64,000 nt of DNA from Bacillus andreraoultii (GTDB taxonomy: Bacteria > Bacillota > Bacilli > Bacillales > Caldibacillaceae). The notes below the pieces were generated by a model, which was not told the origin of the DNA, searched no databases, and worked only from the letters and a program-made list of their open reading frames with translations. Made by a program: the position numbers and the translations under genes. Positions 47,522 through 58,041 of this stretch are shown piece by piece; positions within the stretch are counted from its first letter, which is position 1, and each line of letters starts with the position of its first letter. Where the stretch lies: positions 960,402-1,024,401 of the forward strand of contig NZ_LN868937.1 of the NCBI RefSeq assembly GCF_001244735.1, given 5' to 3'.

Positions 47522-48298
47522 GTGGACTATATTCTTGAGAATGGTTGGGTAATTGAACCAGCTGGCGGAGTAACAGGTGAGGCTTTTCTCGCTTCCCATG
47601 ATAACGAAAAATTATTTATAAAGCGGAACTCCTCTCCATTTTTAGCTGTGCTCTCTGCTGAGGGAATTGTGCCGAAATTAATTTGGACGAAACGGTTAGA
47701 GAGTGGAGATGTTATTACTGCTCAAAAGTGGATTAAAGGGCGGAAATTAGAGCCTATTGATATGGGCGGAGAAGATGTAGCAAAATTATTGAAAAAAATT
47801 CATCAGTCAAAACCACTCTTATCGATGTTAAAGAGATTAGGAAAAACACCGGCCTCTCCTGAATATTTATTAACGCACTTATTAAATAATTATGATCCAA
47901 AATTAAAAGAAGATCCAATCATCCACCATTCAATCAACTATCTCAAGGATAATATGAACCAATTAGGAACAAACCATTGGGCTGTTTGCCATGGTGATAT
48001 GAATCATAATAACTGGATGTTAACTGAAGAGAATGACCTGTTCTTAATAGACTGGGAAAGTGCAATTATTGGTGATCCAGTACTAGATATTGGACCTTTA
48101 TTATATTGGTATGTACCTGAAGCAGAATGGGGAAAATGGTTAGAGAATTATGGGATGACCCTAGATGAGTCCTTACAAACTCGGTTAAAATGGTATGTTT
48201 ATTATCAAACGATGTTTTCTATACAATTTTTCCGTAATAAAGGAAAGGACCAAGATAGTTTGTTTTGGTTGCAATATTTGGAAACACTACAATCATAA
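47522..48298 (+). CDS. ytmP: Phosphotransferase YtmP
   Basis: Aminoglycoside/choline-kinase-like small-molecule kinase, 258 residues. The catalytic loop CHGDMNHNNWML (about 155-166) and the metal Asp in LFLIDWESA (about 172-180) are intact, and the nucleotide-lobe Lys lies in LFIKRNS. GTG start at 47522 follows GAGGGTG. Substrate unknown. Neighbour order ytmP, ytzH, trmB (YtmQ) is conserved in Bacillus. Confidence 0.9.
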   Translation: MDYILENGWVIEPAGGVTGEAFLASHDNEKLFIKRNSSPFLAVLSAEGIVPKLIWTKRLESGDVITAQKWIKGRKLEPIDMGGEDVAKLLKKIHQSKPLLSMLKRLGKTPASPEYLLTHLLNNYDPKLKEDPIIHHSINYLKDNMNQLGTNHWAVCHGDMNHNNWMLTEENDLFLIDWESAIIGDPVLDIGPLLYWYVPEAEWGKWLENYGMTLDESLQTRLKWYVYYQTMFSIQFFRNKGKDQDSLFWLQYLETLQS

Positions 48299-48315
48299 AA
48301 AAGCTTCGAGATGGG

Positions 48316-48347
48316 TAAAATCTCCCTTGGGATAGGGAGATTTTTTA
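48316..48347 (+). terminator. Terminator of ytmP
   Basis: AAAATCTCCC / GGGAGATTTTTT hairpin. Confidence 0.9.
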
Positions 48348-48410
48348 ATGATAAGTCATTGTATCACGATTATTATTTTATGAGTCTTACTCAAATATCA
48401 CTTGGATTCA

Positions 48411-48689
48411 TTAGCTAAATTGGTCAATTTGATCAACCCAAGATGATAGTTGCTCTTGATTATTTTGAATATGTGCATCTAGATCTTGCGTATATTTTCC
48501 GTTTTGACCATAGGAATAAATATCATTTAAGATGTTTTTTATATTTTGATCAATATGATCATTTACCATAAGGGATTTAACGAGTCGTTCAATTTGTTCG
48601 CATTCGGATACGGATCCACAACAATCTTCGGAATGGTCTTGGAGTAAATCTTTTAGTAAATTCATTTGATGAGTATGTTCAATCGGCAT
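48411..48689 (-). CDS. ytzH: YtzH-like family protein
   Basis: A 92-residue helical, acidic protein of the YtzH family: HTHQMNLLKDLLQDHSEDCC, ERLVKSLMVND and KNILNDIYSYGQNGKY. Function unknown. It lies between ytmP and trmB, as in B. subtilis, but on the opposite strand. AGGGGGAA precedes the ATG. Confidence 0.9.
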   Translation of the reverse strand: MPIEHTHQMNLLKDLLQDHSEDCCGSVSECEQIERLVKSLMVNDHIDQNIKNILNDIYSYGQNGKYTQDLDAHIQNNQEQLSSWVDQIDQFS

Positions 48690-48854
48690 TAACGATTCCC
48701 CCTAGTTCTTTTTCCTTTTTAGGATGTTACAAATGGCGAGATTTATTCGCGAATGTATATTGTTTGAAGTTTTATGAAGATGTGTTTTCCGAATTTCTAA
48801 AATGCTAAGTTAAAAATGACTGAATCCAATAATAATATTGAAGAGGTGGCAAAT

Positions 48855-49523
48855 ATGCGTCTAAGACATAAACCGTGGGCAGAAGAAAAATTAATGAATC
48901 ATCCACAATATGTTGTAAGTGAACCTGAAAAATGGCGAGGAAAATGGCACGAACTATTTGGTAACAATCATCCCATTCATATCGAAATTGGTACTGGTAA
49001 AGGCCGATTTATAACAGAGATGGCTAAAGCAAATCCTGAGGTTAACTATATTGGAATTGAAGCATATACAAGCGTTATTGTTACTGCGCTTGACCGGGCA
49101 ATTGATGCAGAAGTCCCGAATTTAAAGCTATTAAATAAAAATGCTTTAAAATTAGAAGAGTTTTTTGGACAAGGAGAAATTGAACGGGTATATTTAAACT
49201 TTTCCGACCCATGGCCGAAAAAAAGACATGAAAAAAGACGACTAACGTATAAATCATTTTTAAAAATGTATGAACATGTTTTAGTAAATGGGGGAGAAAT
49301 TCATTTCAAAACAGATAACCAAGGTTTATTTGAGTATTCCCTCATGAGTTTTTCTGAATACGGGTTGAAATTAAAATATGTCAGTCTTGACTTGCATAAT
49401 AGTGATTTTCAAGGAAATATTATGACCGAATATGAAGAAAAATTTTCGGGATTGGGAAATCGTATTTATCGTTGTGAAGTAAAATATCCAAAAAACGAAG
49501 AGGCACGAGTGGAATTGAATTAA
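48855..49523 (+). CDS. trmB: tRNA (guanine-N7)-methyltransferase
   Basis: Methylates G46 in the variable loop of tRNAs using SAM. The start at ATG 48855 ([13 protein letters not shown]) has AGAGGTGG upstream and matches B. subtilis TrmB; a 13-codon upstream extension is possible but unlikely. SAM motif [20 protein letters not shown] and the tRNA-methyltransferase signature [15 protein letters not shown] are present. 222 residues. Confidence 0.96.
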   Translation: MRLRHKPWAEEKLMNHPQYVVSEPEKWRGKWHELFGNNHPIHIEIGTGKGRFITEMAKANPEVNYIGIEAYTSVIVTALDRAIDAEVPNLKLLNKNALKLEEFFGQGEIERVYLNFSDPWPKKRHEKRRLTYKSFLKMYEHVLVNGGEIHFKTDNQGLFEYSLMSFSEYGLKLKYVSLDLHNSDFQGNIMTEYEEKFSGLGNRIYRCEVKYPKNEEARVELN

Positions 49524-49550
49524 TATGCTTTTCATGTTTGTATATACTAC

Positions 49551-49592
49551 TAAAAAACCATAATAAGGTAATTCCGTGTTATGGTTTTTTTA
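49551..49592 (+). terminator. Terminator of trmB
   Basis: AAAAAACCATAA / TTATGGTTTTTT stem-loop. Confidence 0.88.
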
Positions 49593-49739
49593 AAATATAA
49601 GTTAAAATTCTTTCCCTATTGATCTTTTTTGTTTTAAATTATATTATAGGAACTTTAAAATGGGCCGTTTGGATTAACGCTAATATTGAAAGCCATATTA
49701 GAACGACTTTATCATTCTAATTTAGAAGGAAGGAATTAT

Positions 49740-50612
49740 ATGTCAGAATATTATCAAGAACATTTTTCTATAAGAGAAACGATTCGAAGTTACTTTTTTA
49801 TTACGATTGGTGCATTTGTTTTTGCCTATGGATTAGAAGCCTTTTTGGTACCCAATAGGGTCATTGATGGTGGAGTAGTTGGTATTTCATTAATTTTAGA
49901 TGAACTCGTTTCACCCATATCTTTCAGTATCTTCCTCGTCGTTTTAAATATTCCGTTTATATTTTTGGGCTATAAGCAAATCGGGAAGTCTTTTGCATTT
50001 CAAAGCTTTTACGGTATTATTTTATCATCTATTTTTTCAGAAGCATTGCATGATGTTGAGCCGATTACAAATGAGCCGCTTCTTGCTGCTATTTTTGGTG
50101 GGATTGTTCTAGGCTTCGGTGTAGGAACAGTTTTACGTAACAACGGAGCACTTGATGGAACCGAAATATTGGCAACGCTTTTAAGTAGTAAAAGTTCATT
50201 TTCTGTCGGACAAATTGTCATGTTTTTTAATATTTTTATTTTAGGTAGTGCTGGTTTTGTCTTTAGTATTAATAGTACGTTTTATTCGCTTATTGCCTAC
50301 TTTATTGCCTTTAAGACGATCGATATTGTTGTCGTTGGTATGAATGAATCAAAGTCAGTATTAATTGTGACGGATAAATATAAGGAAATTGGTGATGCCC
50401 TTTTGAATCGATTAGGACGTACAGTTACCTACTTTACAGGAGAAGGTGGGTACAGTGGAGAGGAGAAAAAAGTTATCTACTGTGTAATTACCCGTCTAGA
50501 AGAAGCAAAATTAAAAAACATTGTTCGCTACTTTGACCCAGGCGCTTTTGTTGCTATGTCCGATGTTAGTGATGTAAAAGGTGGTCAATTTAAGAAGAAA
50601 AATATTCACTAA
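49740..50612 (+). CDS. YitT family membrane protein
   Basis: A 290-residue protein with about five membrane helices (roughly residues 15-200) and a cytosolic C-terminal DUF2179 domain (GRTVTYFTGEGGYSGEEKKV and IVRYFDPGAFVAMSD). Start at ATG 49740 with AGAAGGAAGG. The NNGALDGTEILATLL loop is typical of YitT proteins. Their transport or sensing role is not established. No equivalent stands here in B. subtilis. Confidence 0.9.
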   Translation: MSEYYQEHFSIRETIRSYFFITIGAFVFAYGLEAFLVPNRVIDGGVVGISLILDELVSPISFSIFLVVLNIPFIFLGYKQIGKSFAFQSFYGIILSSIFSEALHDVEPITNEPLLAAIFGGIVLGFGVGTVLRNNGALDGTEILATLLSSKSSFSVGQIVMFFNIFILGSAGFVFSINSTFYSLIAYFIAFKTIDIVVVGMNESKSVLIVTDKYKEIGDALLNRLGRTVTYFTGEGGYSGEEKKVIYCVITRLEEAKLKNIVRYFDPGAFVAMSDVSDVKGGQFKKKNIH

Positions 50613-50737
50613 AGAAAGTGAAGTAGTAATGGGAACGGAAAAAAATATTGATAGAAAGGGCACGTAGAAAAGATTCTGTGTCCTATTTTTAGCTAAAGGG
50701 TAAGGTGCTATCTAAGAAAATCGTATTTTGATTTTCT

Positions 50738-50806
50738 TATAGAAGAGTTATAGACGCCCAAATCGCGGTGAAAAAGGTTGCAAAGGTCACGTAGCAGTTT
50801 ATATGT
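50738..50806 (+). repeat. Family B repeat, single and degenerate units
   Basis: TATAGACGCCCAAATCGCGGTGAAAAAGG continues into CAAAGGTCACGTAG, matching the 52-bp unit at 29573. Just before it, a 10-bp hairpin TAAGAAAATC / GATTTTCTTA (50713-50739) replaces part of a unit. The rest of the 417-bp gap between the YitT gene and fhs has no gene. Confidence 0.7.
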
Positions 50807-50928
50807 CTTACATGCAGGAAAAACATCACAATAGTCACACAAAGTACTATATGTGAACCTCACGAGATTTTGCACATATGAGACCCAAAGTACCGACGCT
50901 ATCTTCTATTAGTATCCTCATTCATCAA

Positions 50929-50972
50929 TAAAAAACTTCCTGAATCTCCTATAACTGTAAAGATTCAGGAAG
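50929..50972 (-). terminator. Terminator of fhs
   Basis: CTTCCTGAATCT / AGATTCAGGAAG, followed on the minus strand by TTTTTT, 57 bp beyond the fhs stop. Confidence 0.92.
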
Positions 50973-51029
50973 CAATACGCATTCATCATTTTGCGCGGAG
51001 ATAACCAACTTTAGTCGAGAGTCGGTTGA

Positions 51030-52706
51030 TTAGAACAAACCTGTGATTTCTCCTTCACTGTTAATGTCAATTTTTTCTGCTGCTGGAACTTTCGGTAAAC
51101 CAGGCATTGTCATAATGGCCCCAGTAAGTGCTACGATAAAACCGGCTCCAGCAGATACTTTAAGATTTCGTACTGTAATACGGAATCCTTCAGGTCTGCA
51201 TAATAGATCTTTATTATCTGAGAAAGAGTATTGCGTTTTCGCTACACAAATAGGTAGACTTCCAAAGCCCCTATCCATTAGATTTTGCATTTCTTTTCTT
51301 GCCTCATTTGTAAAATCGACACCGTCTGCGCCATAGATTTTTGTCGCTAGTTTATTTAACTTGTCTTCGATTGAGTCATCATCGTCATAAACAAAGCGGA
51401 ATTGATTATCTTGTTCCACTAGGTCTTTTACTTTAGTTGCTAGTTCTAAGCCGCCTTTTCCGCCTTGAGCCCAAACATCACAGAGAATTGCATCAACACC
51501 AACTTGTGCACATGCGTGGCGTACTTCTTCAATCTCTTCGTCTGTGTCGGTTGGGAACTTATTAATGGCTACAGCTAACGGAAGACCAAAGTGTTTTTTA
51601 ATGTTTTCAATATGTTTCATTAAGTTTGGCATTCCTTTAATAACTGCACTTACATTTTCTTGCCCTAGCTCATTCTTATTAACACCACCATGAAGTTTTA
51701 AAGCTCGAATGGTTGCAACAAGAACAACTGCATCTGGTTGTAGACCGCCGATTCTACATTTTATATCAATAAATTTCTCTGCACCTAAGTCAGCACCAAA
51801 GCCAGCTTCTGTAACAACATAATCTGCATATTTTAATGCTAATTTGGTAGCGATTATGCTATTACATCCGTGGGCAATGTTTGCGAATGGACCACCATGT
51901 ATGATAGCAGGTGTTTTTTCTAATGTTTGCACTAAGTTTGGACGAATGGCATCCTTTAATAAGGCAGTCATGGCACCTTCAGCATGTAAGTCTCCTGCAG
52001 TAACAGGTTGTCCACTATACGAATAACCGATGACAATACGTCTAATTCTATCTTTTAAGTCTTCCAAGTCACTGGCAAGACAGAGAATAGCCATAATTTC
52101 TGATGCGACCGTAATATCGTAACCATCTTCTCGGGGAACACCATTTGTTTTTCCATTTAATCCGTTTACGATATAGCGCAATTGCCGGTCATTCATATCC
52201 ACAACACGTTTCCACGTAATTCTTCGGTTATCGATACCAAGCTCATTTCCATGATAGATATGATTATCAATCATTGCTGCTAATAAGTTATTCGCTGCAC
52301 CAATGGCATGGAAGTCACCAGTGAAATGTAAGTTAATATCTTCCATTGGGACAACTTGAGCATAACCACCTCCAGCTGCACCACCTTTAATACCAAAAAC
52401 AGGGCCAAGTGATGGTTCTCTAAGTGCTACGATCACTTTTTCATCTTGCTCATTTAGCGCATCAGCTAATCCAACAGAAGTCGTTGTTTTCCCTTCACCA
52501 GCTGCAGTAGGGGTGATGGCCGTTACTAAAATTAATTTTCCATTCGGTTGATTCTTCAATTGTTCAAGGGCATGCATATCCAGTTTTGCTTTATATTTTC
52601 CATAAAGGTCAATGGATTCTTCATCAATACCAATACTCTTTGCAATATCCGTAATCGGAACCATTTTATTTTGTTTTGCGATTTCAATATCCGTTAAAAA
52701 AGTCAT
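51030..52706 (-). CDS. fhs: Formate-tetrahydrofolate ligase
   Basis: Makes 10-formyl-THF from formate, THF and ATP, feeding purine synthesis and fMet-tRNA formylation. 558 residues from ATG 52706 (AAGGAGA with proper spacing; an ATG two codons earlier touches that site). P-loop [15 protein letters not shown] (about 66-80), [20 protein letters not shown] and [14 protein letters not shown] are family hallmarks. It lies 134 bp downstream of the folate transporter folT on the same strand. Confidence 0.97.
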   Translation of the reverse strand: MTFLTDIEIAKQNKMVPITDIAKSIGIDEESIDLYGKYKAKLDMHALEQLKNQPNGKLILVTAITPTAAGEGKTTTSVGLADALNEQDEKVIVALREPSLGPVFGIKGGAAGGGYAQVVPMEDINLHFTGDFHAIGAANNLLAAMIDNHIYHGNELGIDNRRITWKRVVDMNDRQLRYIVNGLNGKTNGVPREDGYDITVASEIMAILCLASDLEDLKDRIRRIVIGYSYSGQPVTAGDLHAEGAMTALLKDAIRPNLVQTLEKTPAIIHGGPFANIAHGCNSIIATKLALKYADYVVTEAGFGADLGAEKFIDIKCRIGGLQPDAVVLVATIRALKLHGGVNKNELGQENVSAVIKGMPNLMKHIENIKKHFGLPLAVAINKFPTDTDEEIEEVRHACAQVGVDAILCDVWAQGGKGGLELATKVKDLVEQDNQFRFVYDDDDSIEDKLNKLATKIYGADGVDFTNEARKEMQNLMDRGFGSLPICVAKTQYSFSDNKDLLCRPEGFRITVRNLKVSAGAGFIVALTGAIMTMPGLPKVPAAEKIDINSEGEITGLF

Positions 52707-52840
52707 ATTCATTCTCCTTATTAGTTCTTTATTGTAGTCTAATTAAATAAATCTAAATTATTTTACTTTATCTATGTAGTATATGCATGAAAAAGCGATT
52801 GTTTTGGGACTAATATGAACTCAAAACAAAAATGAAACCT

Positions 52841-53404
52841 TTAATTTCGTTCATTTTTTCCTCGCTTCACATAGTTAACTAGTACGATATATAAAAGCCC
52901 TACATTAATCGGATAAAGAATAGCGCTTTTAATAATACGTGGAATTGTAACTAATGGAGTTTCATACATGATATTTAACCAAATGGGTGTTAATACGATA
53001 CTAACAATTATTGTTTCTAGTAAAACGGTAAATGCTATTCTCTGTAAAGTGATTTTCTTCCGATGTAAAAAGATACCGAAAATAATCCCCATTAATAAAG
53101 CATTTAATGTGAACCCTGGAAAAAAGAAACCACTAGGGCGTAATAAAAAACCTAAAACATCTGCAATGGCAGCAGAAATACCGGCATTAAATGGACCATA
53201 TAAATAAGCTAAGACAGCAATTGGTAGAAAGGCAAATCCAATTTCAATTGTTGGGCCGATGGGTACAGTTATTTGATTAAGAACGAGATTGAGCGCGATA
53301 AATAGACTAGTCGTTGTTAATATTTTCGTTTTTCTATCCTTTGTGAGGCTATTACTGTTACTAGTGAATATTTCATTATTTGGAATTAAGTTTTTTTCTT
53401 TCAC
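52841..53404 (-). CDS. folT: Folate ECF transporter S component
   Basis: Substrate-capture membrane subunit for folate uptake, working with the shared EcfAA'T module. GTG start at 53404 with AAAGGAGA ten bases upstream; the earlier ATG would lack one. About six helices; the S-component segment LFIALNLVLNQITVPIGPTI and AFLPIAVLAYLYGPFNAGIS are characteristic, and RPSGFFFPGFTLNALLMGII follows. No THF riboswitch is visible in the short upstream region. Adjacent fhs supports the folate assignment. Confidence 0.88.
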   Translation of the reverse strand: MKEKNLIPNNEIFTSNSNSLTKDRKTKILTTTSLFIALNLVLNQITVPIGPTIEIGFAFLPIAVLAYLYGPFNAGISAAIADVLGFLLRPSGFFFPGFTLNALLMGIIFGIFLHRKKITLQRIAFTVLLETIIVSIVLTPIWLNIMYETPLVTIPRIIKSAILYPINVGLLYIVLVNYVKRGKNERN

Positions 53405-53560
53405 CGTATCATGTCTCCTTTTATTCCATTTCATATGAGCTGTCAATATAATCATAGTTATATAATAACTTATTTTTGTTATAGAAAGAATAATATTATA
53501 ATTGTATTATGAAGTGGTTTTATATTACTCTTTCTATAATTGTTTAAAGGAGTGGATGAG

Positions 53561-54403
53561 ATGGAGAAATTGCAAATTGGCAAAATAAAGATGACTTGGC
53601 TAGATGGAGGGGTAACCCATTTAGATGGGGGAGCGATGTTTGGTGTAGTTCCAAAGCCATTGTGGACGAGGAAATATGCGGGGAATGAAAATAATCAAAT
53701 CGAATGTCGAACAGATCCGATTCTTGTAGAGGTGAATGGGAAAAAATTGCTCATTGAAACGGGTATAGGGAACGGGAAATTAACTGATAAACAAAAGCGC
53801 AATTTTGGTGTGACAGAAGAGTCGAAACTAGATGAATCTTTAGCTAAATTAGGGGTAAATCGAGGGGATATTGATGCCGTACTGATGACTCATCTTCACT
53901 TTGATCATGCTTGTGGGTTAACGACTCATCAAGCGGGGGAACTAGTCTCTACCTTCCCAAATGCTAAAATCTATTGTACAGAAACAGAATGGAATGAAAT
54001 GCGTAACCCGAATATTCGGTCGAAATCAACTTATTGGGAGATCAATTGGCAGGGGATTGAAGAACAAGTCATTACATTTGATAAAGAGATGGAGATTGTA
54101 CCAGGAGTTCGAATGATACATACAGGTGGCCATAGTGATGGTCATGCAATTATTATGTTGGAATCAGAAGGAGAAATGGCCATCCATTTAGCTGATATTT
54201 TACCTACCCACGCACACCAAAATGTACTTTGGGTAATGGCCTATGATGATTATCCAATGACTACTATTTTTGAAAAGGAAAAGTGGATTCCGTATGCAGC
54301 CCAACATAACGCATGGTTAACTTTTTATCACGATGCGGTATATCGTGCGGTAAAGTGGGATTCACAAGGAAAGATTAGCCAATCACTCCGTCGAAAAAAT
54401 TAA
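53561..54403 (+). CDS. ytnP: MBL-fold lactonase YtnP
   Basis: B. subtilis YtnP is a metallo-beta-lactamase-fold enzyme that degrades lactone signals (a quorum-quenching activity). Start at ATG 53561 with AAAGGAGTG gives 280 residues. Di-metal motif H-x-H-x-D-H is in [10 protein letters not shown] (about 110-118); later ligands are His in HTGGHSDGH, Asp in HLADILP and the final His. The actual substrate in this organism is not known. Confidence 0.92.
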   Translation: MEKLQIGKIKMTWLDGGVTHLDGGAMFGVVPKPLWTRKYAGNENNQIECRTDPILVEVNGKKLLIETGIGNGKLTDKQKRNFGVTEESKLDESLAKLGVNRGDIDAVLMTHLHFDHACGLTTHQAGELVSTFPNAKIYCTETEWNEMRNPNIRSKSTYWEINWQGIEEQVITFDKEMEIVPGVRMIHTGGHSDGHAIIMLESEGEMAIHLADILPTHAHQNVLWVMAYDDYPMTTIFEKEKWIPYAAQHNAWLTFYHDAVYRAVKWDSQGKISQSLRRKN

Positions 54404-54413
54404 ACAAACTATA

Positions 54414-54447
54414 TTTAGGGGCCGTTATAAGGATTGGCCCCTAAAAC
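54414..54447. terminator. Bidirectional terminator ytnP / ytzB
   Basis: TTAGGGGCC / GGCCCCTAA stem between convergent genes. Confidence 0.85.
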
Positions 54448-54452
54448 GAAAG

Positions 54453-54764
54453 TTATAAAGCAGTCCAGTCGATAATTGTTCCTGTTTTTGCATCTGCTAA
54501 AAACTCAAAATTATTCGTTTCCTCCTCATTTAATTGGGTAATTCCACCCCGATATACTTTATAGTTTAATGAGTTGCGTTCAATTGATTCTGGACTTGTC
54601 ATAATCCAAGAGCCTGTTATTTTTCCGCCACTTGCAGTTGATTGTTTCACTTTGTGCAAAATTTCTTCTGATGTGTAAATTCCAGTATTTGATATTGCAG
54701 ATTTTGTAAAATAACCAACTGTCGCCCCACAAATTAAACCGATAATAAAACCTTTCTTATTCAT
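54453..54764 (-). CDS. ytzB: Small secreted PepSY-like protein YtzB
   Basis: A 103-residue exported protein: signal-anchor GFIIGLICGATVGYFTKSAI, then SEEILHKVKQSTASGGKITG, YKVYRGGITQ and AKTGTIIDWTAL, a layout like small PepSY-domain proteins (COG5584). In B. subtilis the corresponding gene ytzB lies next to ytoP. Function unknown. AGGAGGCGA precedes the ATG. Confidence 0.82.
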   Translation of the reverse strand: MNKKGFIIGLICGATVGYFTKSAISNTGIYTSEEILHKVKQSTASGGKITGSWIMTSPESIERNSLNYKVYRGGITQLNEEETNNFEFLADAKTGTIIDWTAL

Positions 54765-54925
54765 CCAACTCGCCTCCTACTATGAAAAAGTATAGCAAAA
54801 ATCTAATTCATTTATGAAGTTATATTTAACAAATATGGATTACTTTTATAGAATGTTTATAAATATTTCTGTAAAATAAACATTGTACATAATCTTTCGT
54901 AAACCTAAAGAAATGGGGTAATTTT

Positions 54926-56002
54926 GTGAACAAAGAAACATTAGATTTATTTAAAACATTAACAGAACTTCCTGGAACTTCTGGAAATGAGCATTTTGTC
55001 CGGAAATTTATGCGAGAACAACTAGCAAAATATGCCGATGAAATCGTACAAGATGGACTTGGTAGTATCTTTGGAATAAAACGTGGAACGAGTGATAGTC
55101 CAACAATTATGGTGGCTGGGCATATGGATGAAGTTGGATTTATGGTCACATCCATTACAGATAATGGAATGATTCGATTTCAAACGTTAGGTGGATGGTC
55201 ACCACAAGTACTACAAGCGCAACGGGTGCAAATTTTTACAGATAACGGTCCCATTGATGGGGTGATTAGCTCAATTCCTCCACATTTACTAAGAGGAACT
55301 GAAAATAAAAATAAAGTAACTGAAATTAAAGACTTATTAATTGATATTGGTGCTGATGATAAAAATGATGCGATACAAATTGGAATAAAACCAGGACAAC
55401 AAATTGTCCCAGTTAGTGCTTTTACTCCTTTAGCAAATCCTAAAAAAATAATGGCAAAAGCATGGGATAATCGTTATGGATGTGGACTCGCAATTGAATT
55501 ATTAAAAGAAGTTCAAGGAGAAACATTGCCAAATATTTTATATTCAGGTGCCACTGTTCAAGAAGAAGTTGGACTTCGTGGTGCAAGAACATCCGCTTAT
55601 ATGATTAAACCAGATTTATATTTTGCTCTCGATGCGAGTGCGGCAAATGATATGACAGGAGACAAGAATCAGTTTGGTCATATTGGGAAAGGCACACTTC
55701 TTCGGATTTATGACCCTACAATGGTTACTCACCGTGGATTACGTGAATTTATTTTAGATACAGCGGAATCTAACAAAATTCCATATCAATATTTTGTTTC
55801 TGGTGGGGGAACCGATGCAGGTCAAGTTCATCTTGCTAATGAAGGAATTCCAAGTGCAGTAATCGGTATTTGTGCTCGCTATATTCACTCACACACATCA
55901 ATTATTCATGTTGATGATTATGCTGCTGCAAAGGAACTTCTCATCAAACTAGTTCGGTCCACTGATCGAACAACAGTTGAAAGTATCAAAGCAAATGGTT
56001 AA
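54926..56002 (+). CDS. ytoP: M42-family aminopeptidase YtoP
   Basis: Di-metal glutamyl/general aminopeptidase forming tetrahedral assemblies. 358 residues from GTG 54926. Metal ligands and catalytic residues are visible: His in [11 protein letters not shown] (about 65), Asp in AWDNRYGCG, Glu pair in QEEVGLRGA, Asp in LDASAANDM and C-terminal His in [13 protein letters not shown] and SGGGTDAG are further M42 marks. Confidence 0.95.
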   Translation: MNKETLDLFKTLTELPGTSGNEHFVRKFMREQLAKYADEIVQDGLGSIFGIKRGTSDSPTIMVAGHMDEVGFMVTSITDNGMIRFQTLGGWSPQVLQAQRVQIFTDNGPIDGVISSIPPHLLRGTENKNKVTEIKDLLIDIGADDKNDAIQIGIKPGQQIVPVSAFTPLANPKKIMAKAWDNRYGCGLAIELLKEVQGETLPNILYSGATVQEEVGLRGARTSAYMIKPDLYFALDASAANDMTGDKNQFGHIGKGTLLRIYDPTMVTHRGLREFILDTAESNKIPYQYFVSGGGTDAGQVHLANEGIPSAVIGICARYIHSHTSIIHVDDYAAAKELLIKLVRSTDRTTVESIKANG

Positions 56003-56019
56003 TATGTTTAGTGAAGTTT

Positions 56020-56060
56020 TAAGCAATTAGGTGCCATTTAGGTGCTTAATTGCTTTTTTA
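56020..56060 (+). terminator. Terminator of ytoP
   Basis: AAGCAATTAGGTGC / TAGGTGCTTAATTGCTT imperfect long stem followed by TTTTTT. Confidence 0.85.
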
Positions 56061-56174
56061 AAGAAGGCTATGTTAGTGAAAATGAATTCGAAATAAAATG
56101 CTGACTATACCAATCATTGTCGAATAAGTGTAAAGTCAACATTTAAGATAAAAAGATAGAAAAGAGGAATCGGG

Positions 56175-56699
56175 ATGAAAGTAGCAGTTGGGACAACAAA
56201 TAAAGCAAAGTTAGAAGCAATTCGAAGTGTTTTTTTGGATGGTGTTGAGATTATTCCTTGTAAGGTTCCATCAAATGTTCGTGAACAACCTTTTTCAGAC
56301 GAAGAAACAATTCAAGGAGCAATGAATCGGGCAAAAAATGCTTTAGTAGAAGTTAATGCTGATTTAGGAATTGGTTTAGAAGGTGGTGTAACAGAAACAA
56401 AAATTGGGTTAATGCTTTGCAATTGGGGCGCATTAGTTTTAAGAGAAAAAATAAATGAGCCTTATGTTGCTGGTGGAGCTCGGATCGTTTTACCAGAATA
56501 TATTAGTAATCGACTACGTAACGGAGAAGAACTAGGGACTGTTATGGATGATTTTTGTCAGCAGAAAAATATTCGTTTCCATGAAGGTGCGGTTGGTATT
56601 TTTACCAATGGACAAGTAAATCGTGTCGAAATGTTCACCCATGTTGTTAAACTTTTGAAAGGTCAATATGAGTATGAACAAAAGGTAATTGCCGACTAG
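56175..56699 (+). CDS. DUF84 inosine/xanthosine triphosphatase
   Basis: House-cleaning phosphatase of the YjjX type, hydrolysing ITP/XTP that would enter nucleic acids. 174 residues: VAVGTTNKAKLEAIRSVF at the start, SNVREQPFSDEETIQGA, NADLGIGLEGGV and FHEGAVGIFTNGQVNR are conserved. AAAGAGGAA precedes the ATG. Reaction is inferred from the family. Confidence 0.88.
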   Translation: MKVAVGTTNKAKLEAIRSVFLDGVEIIPCKVPSNVREQPFSDEETIQGAMNRAKNALVEVNADLGIGLEGGVTETKIGLMLCNWGALVLREKINEPYVAGGARIVLPEYISNRLRNGEELGTVMDDFCQQKNIRFHEGAVGIFTNGQVNRVEMFTHVVKLLKGQYEYEQKVIAD

Positions 56700-56870
56700 A
56701 CGAGTTTCGAAGCCGCCTCAGGTCGTTCCTAAGATGCTCATCTGACCTATCAGTATAACAATTTTGACAAGGCAATAAAAAAACAAGATATTGGCATGAC
56801 TTGTTGGACTTTGATAAACTCTAAAATAGATTGTAGAATAGTTTTATTATAATTGTTGGAGGTAATATAA

Positions 56871-57185
56871 ATGGAAAAATTACATTCTGTAGAAGAATTT
56901 CAATCATTAAAAAACAATGGAGCACATGTATTTTTATTTACAGCTGGCTGGTGTCCAGATTGTCGTTTTATTGAACCATTTATGCCAGAAATTGAAAATA
57001 AATACAATGATTACAAATTTATTTCAGTTGACCGCGATGAGTTTATTGATTTATGTGCAGAGTTAGATATATTTGGTATTCCAAGTTTTATTGCATATAA
57101 AGATGGACAAGAACTCGGTCGTTTTGTTAGTAAAGATCGAAAAACTCAAGAAGAAGTTGAAAAATTTATGGATTCCTTGAAATAA
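56871..57185 (+). CDS. ytpP: Thioredoxin-like protein YtpP
   Basis: A 104-residue single thioredoxin fold with redox site WCPDCRF (Cys 29 and 32) and cis-Pro in GIPSFIAY. Cytosolic. It starts a close array ytpP-ytpQ-ytpR, 42 bp before ytpQ, with GGAGGT upstream. CPDC instead of CGPC is also seen in B. subtilis YtpP, which accepts electrons from low-molecular-weight thiols in some reports. Confidence 0.93.
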   Translation: MEKLHSVEEFQSLKNNGAHVFLFTAGWCPDCRFIEPFMPEIENKYNDYKFISVDRDEFIDLCAELDIFGIPSFIAYKDGQELGRFVSKDRKTQEEVEKFMDSLK

Positions 57186-57227
57186 TAATTATCTACTTAC
57201 AGGGGTTCGTAGCATGGAGGAATTCCA

Positions 57228-58037
57228 ATGAAAATGACTATCCCAAAGTTAAGGGAAATTTTAGAAGAACGGCTCACGAGTGAAAATCGAAAAATTATTT
57301 ATAATCGAGAACGGGACGAATTACGAGTTGAGGATTCGAAATTAAATAAAGGAATTACGATTTCTTTACCACCTATCATTAGTAAATTTGAAAAAAAGAA
57401 GGAACAAGCGATAGATGAAGTTGTTTATTATGTTGAAGAGGCGTTAAAAGCGATGGCTGCCCCAATTGAATTGACTGGACATGAGAAGAACATTTATCCA
57501 GTCATTCGCTCAACTTCCTTCCCAAAAAAGACCGATCACGGTGGCGATTTGCTTATCGATGAGCATACAGCTGAAACAAGAATTTATTATGCTTTAGATT
57601 TAGGTAATACGTATCGATTGATTGATGAAAAGATGGTTGAAAAGGAAAATTGGGATTCGAATAGGGTGCGTGAAATAGCAAGATTTAACTTAAGGTCACT
57701 ATCAAATCCTCTGAAAAAAGATACTGTTGGCGGTAATGACTATTATTTTTTAAATACAAATGATGGTTATGACGCTAGCCGTATATTAAATGAAGGTTTA
57801 ATGAAAGAAATGGAGGAGAAGGTGGAGGGAACACTCGCCATATCTATTCCTCATCAAGATGTCCTTATTTTTGCTGACATAAAAAATGACATGGGCTATG
57901 ATATTTTAGCACAAATGACGATGAGCTTCTATACAACGGGATCAATTCCGATTACCGCTTTGTCCTTTTATTATGAAGATGGCAAGCTTGAACCAATTTT
58001 TATTATGGCAAAAAACCGACCGACAAGAAAGGAGTAA
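57228..58037 (+). CDS. ytpQ: YtpQ family protein (DUF1444)
   Basis: A 269-residue soluble protein of unknown function: [45 protein letters not shown] and [19 protein letters not shown]-like [19 protein letters not shown] match the DUF1444 family. GGAGG precedes the ATG. It lies four bases from ytpR. Confidence 0.92.
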   Translation: MKMTIPKLREILEERLTSENRKIIYNRERDELRVEDSKLNKGITISLPPIISKFEKKKEQAIDEVVYYVEEALKAMAAPIELTGHEKNIYPVIRSTSFPKKTDHGGDLLIDEHTAETRIYYALDLGNTYRLIDEKMVEKENWDSNRVREIARFNLRSLSNPLKKDTVGGNDYYFLNTNDGYDASRILNEGLMKEMEEKVEGTLAISIPHQDVLIFADIKNDMGYDILAQMTMSFYTTGSIPITALSFYYEDGKLEPIFIMAKNRPTRKE

Positions 58038-58041
58038 TGGA

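Noticed and set aside
53405-53540. THF riboswitch before folT
   Set aside because: The region is short and A/T-rich and lacks the conserved GC-rich THF-I core.
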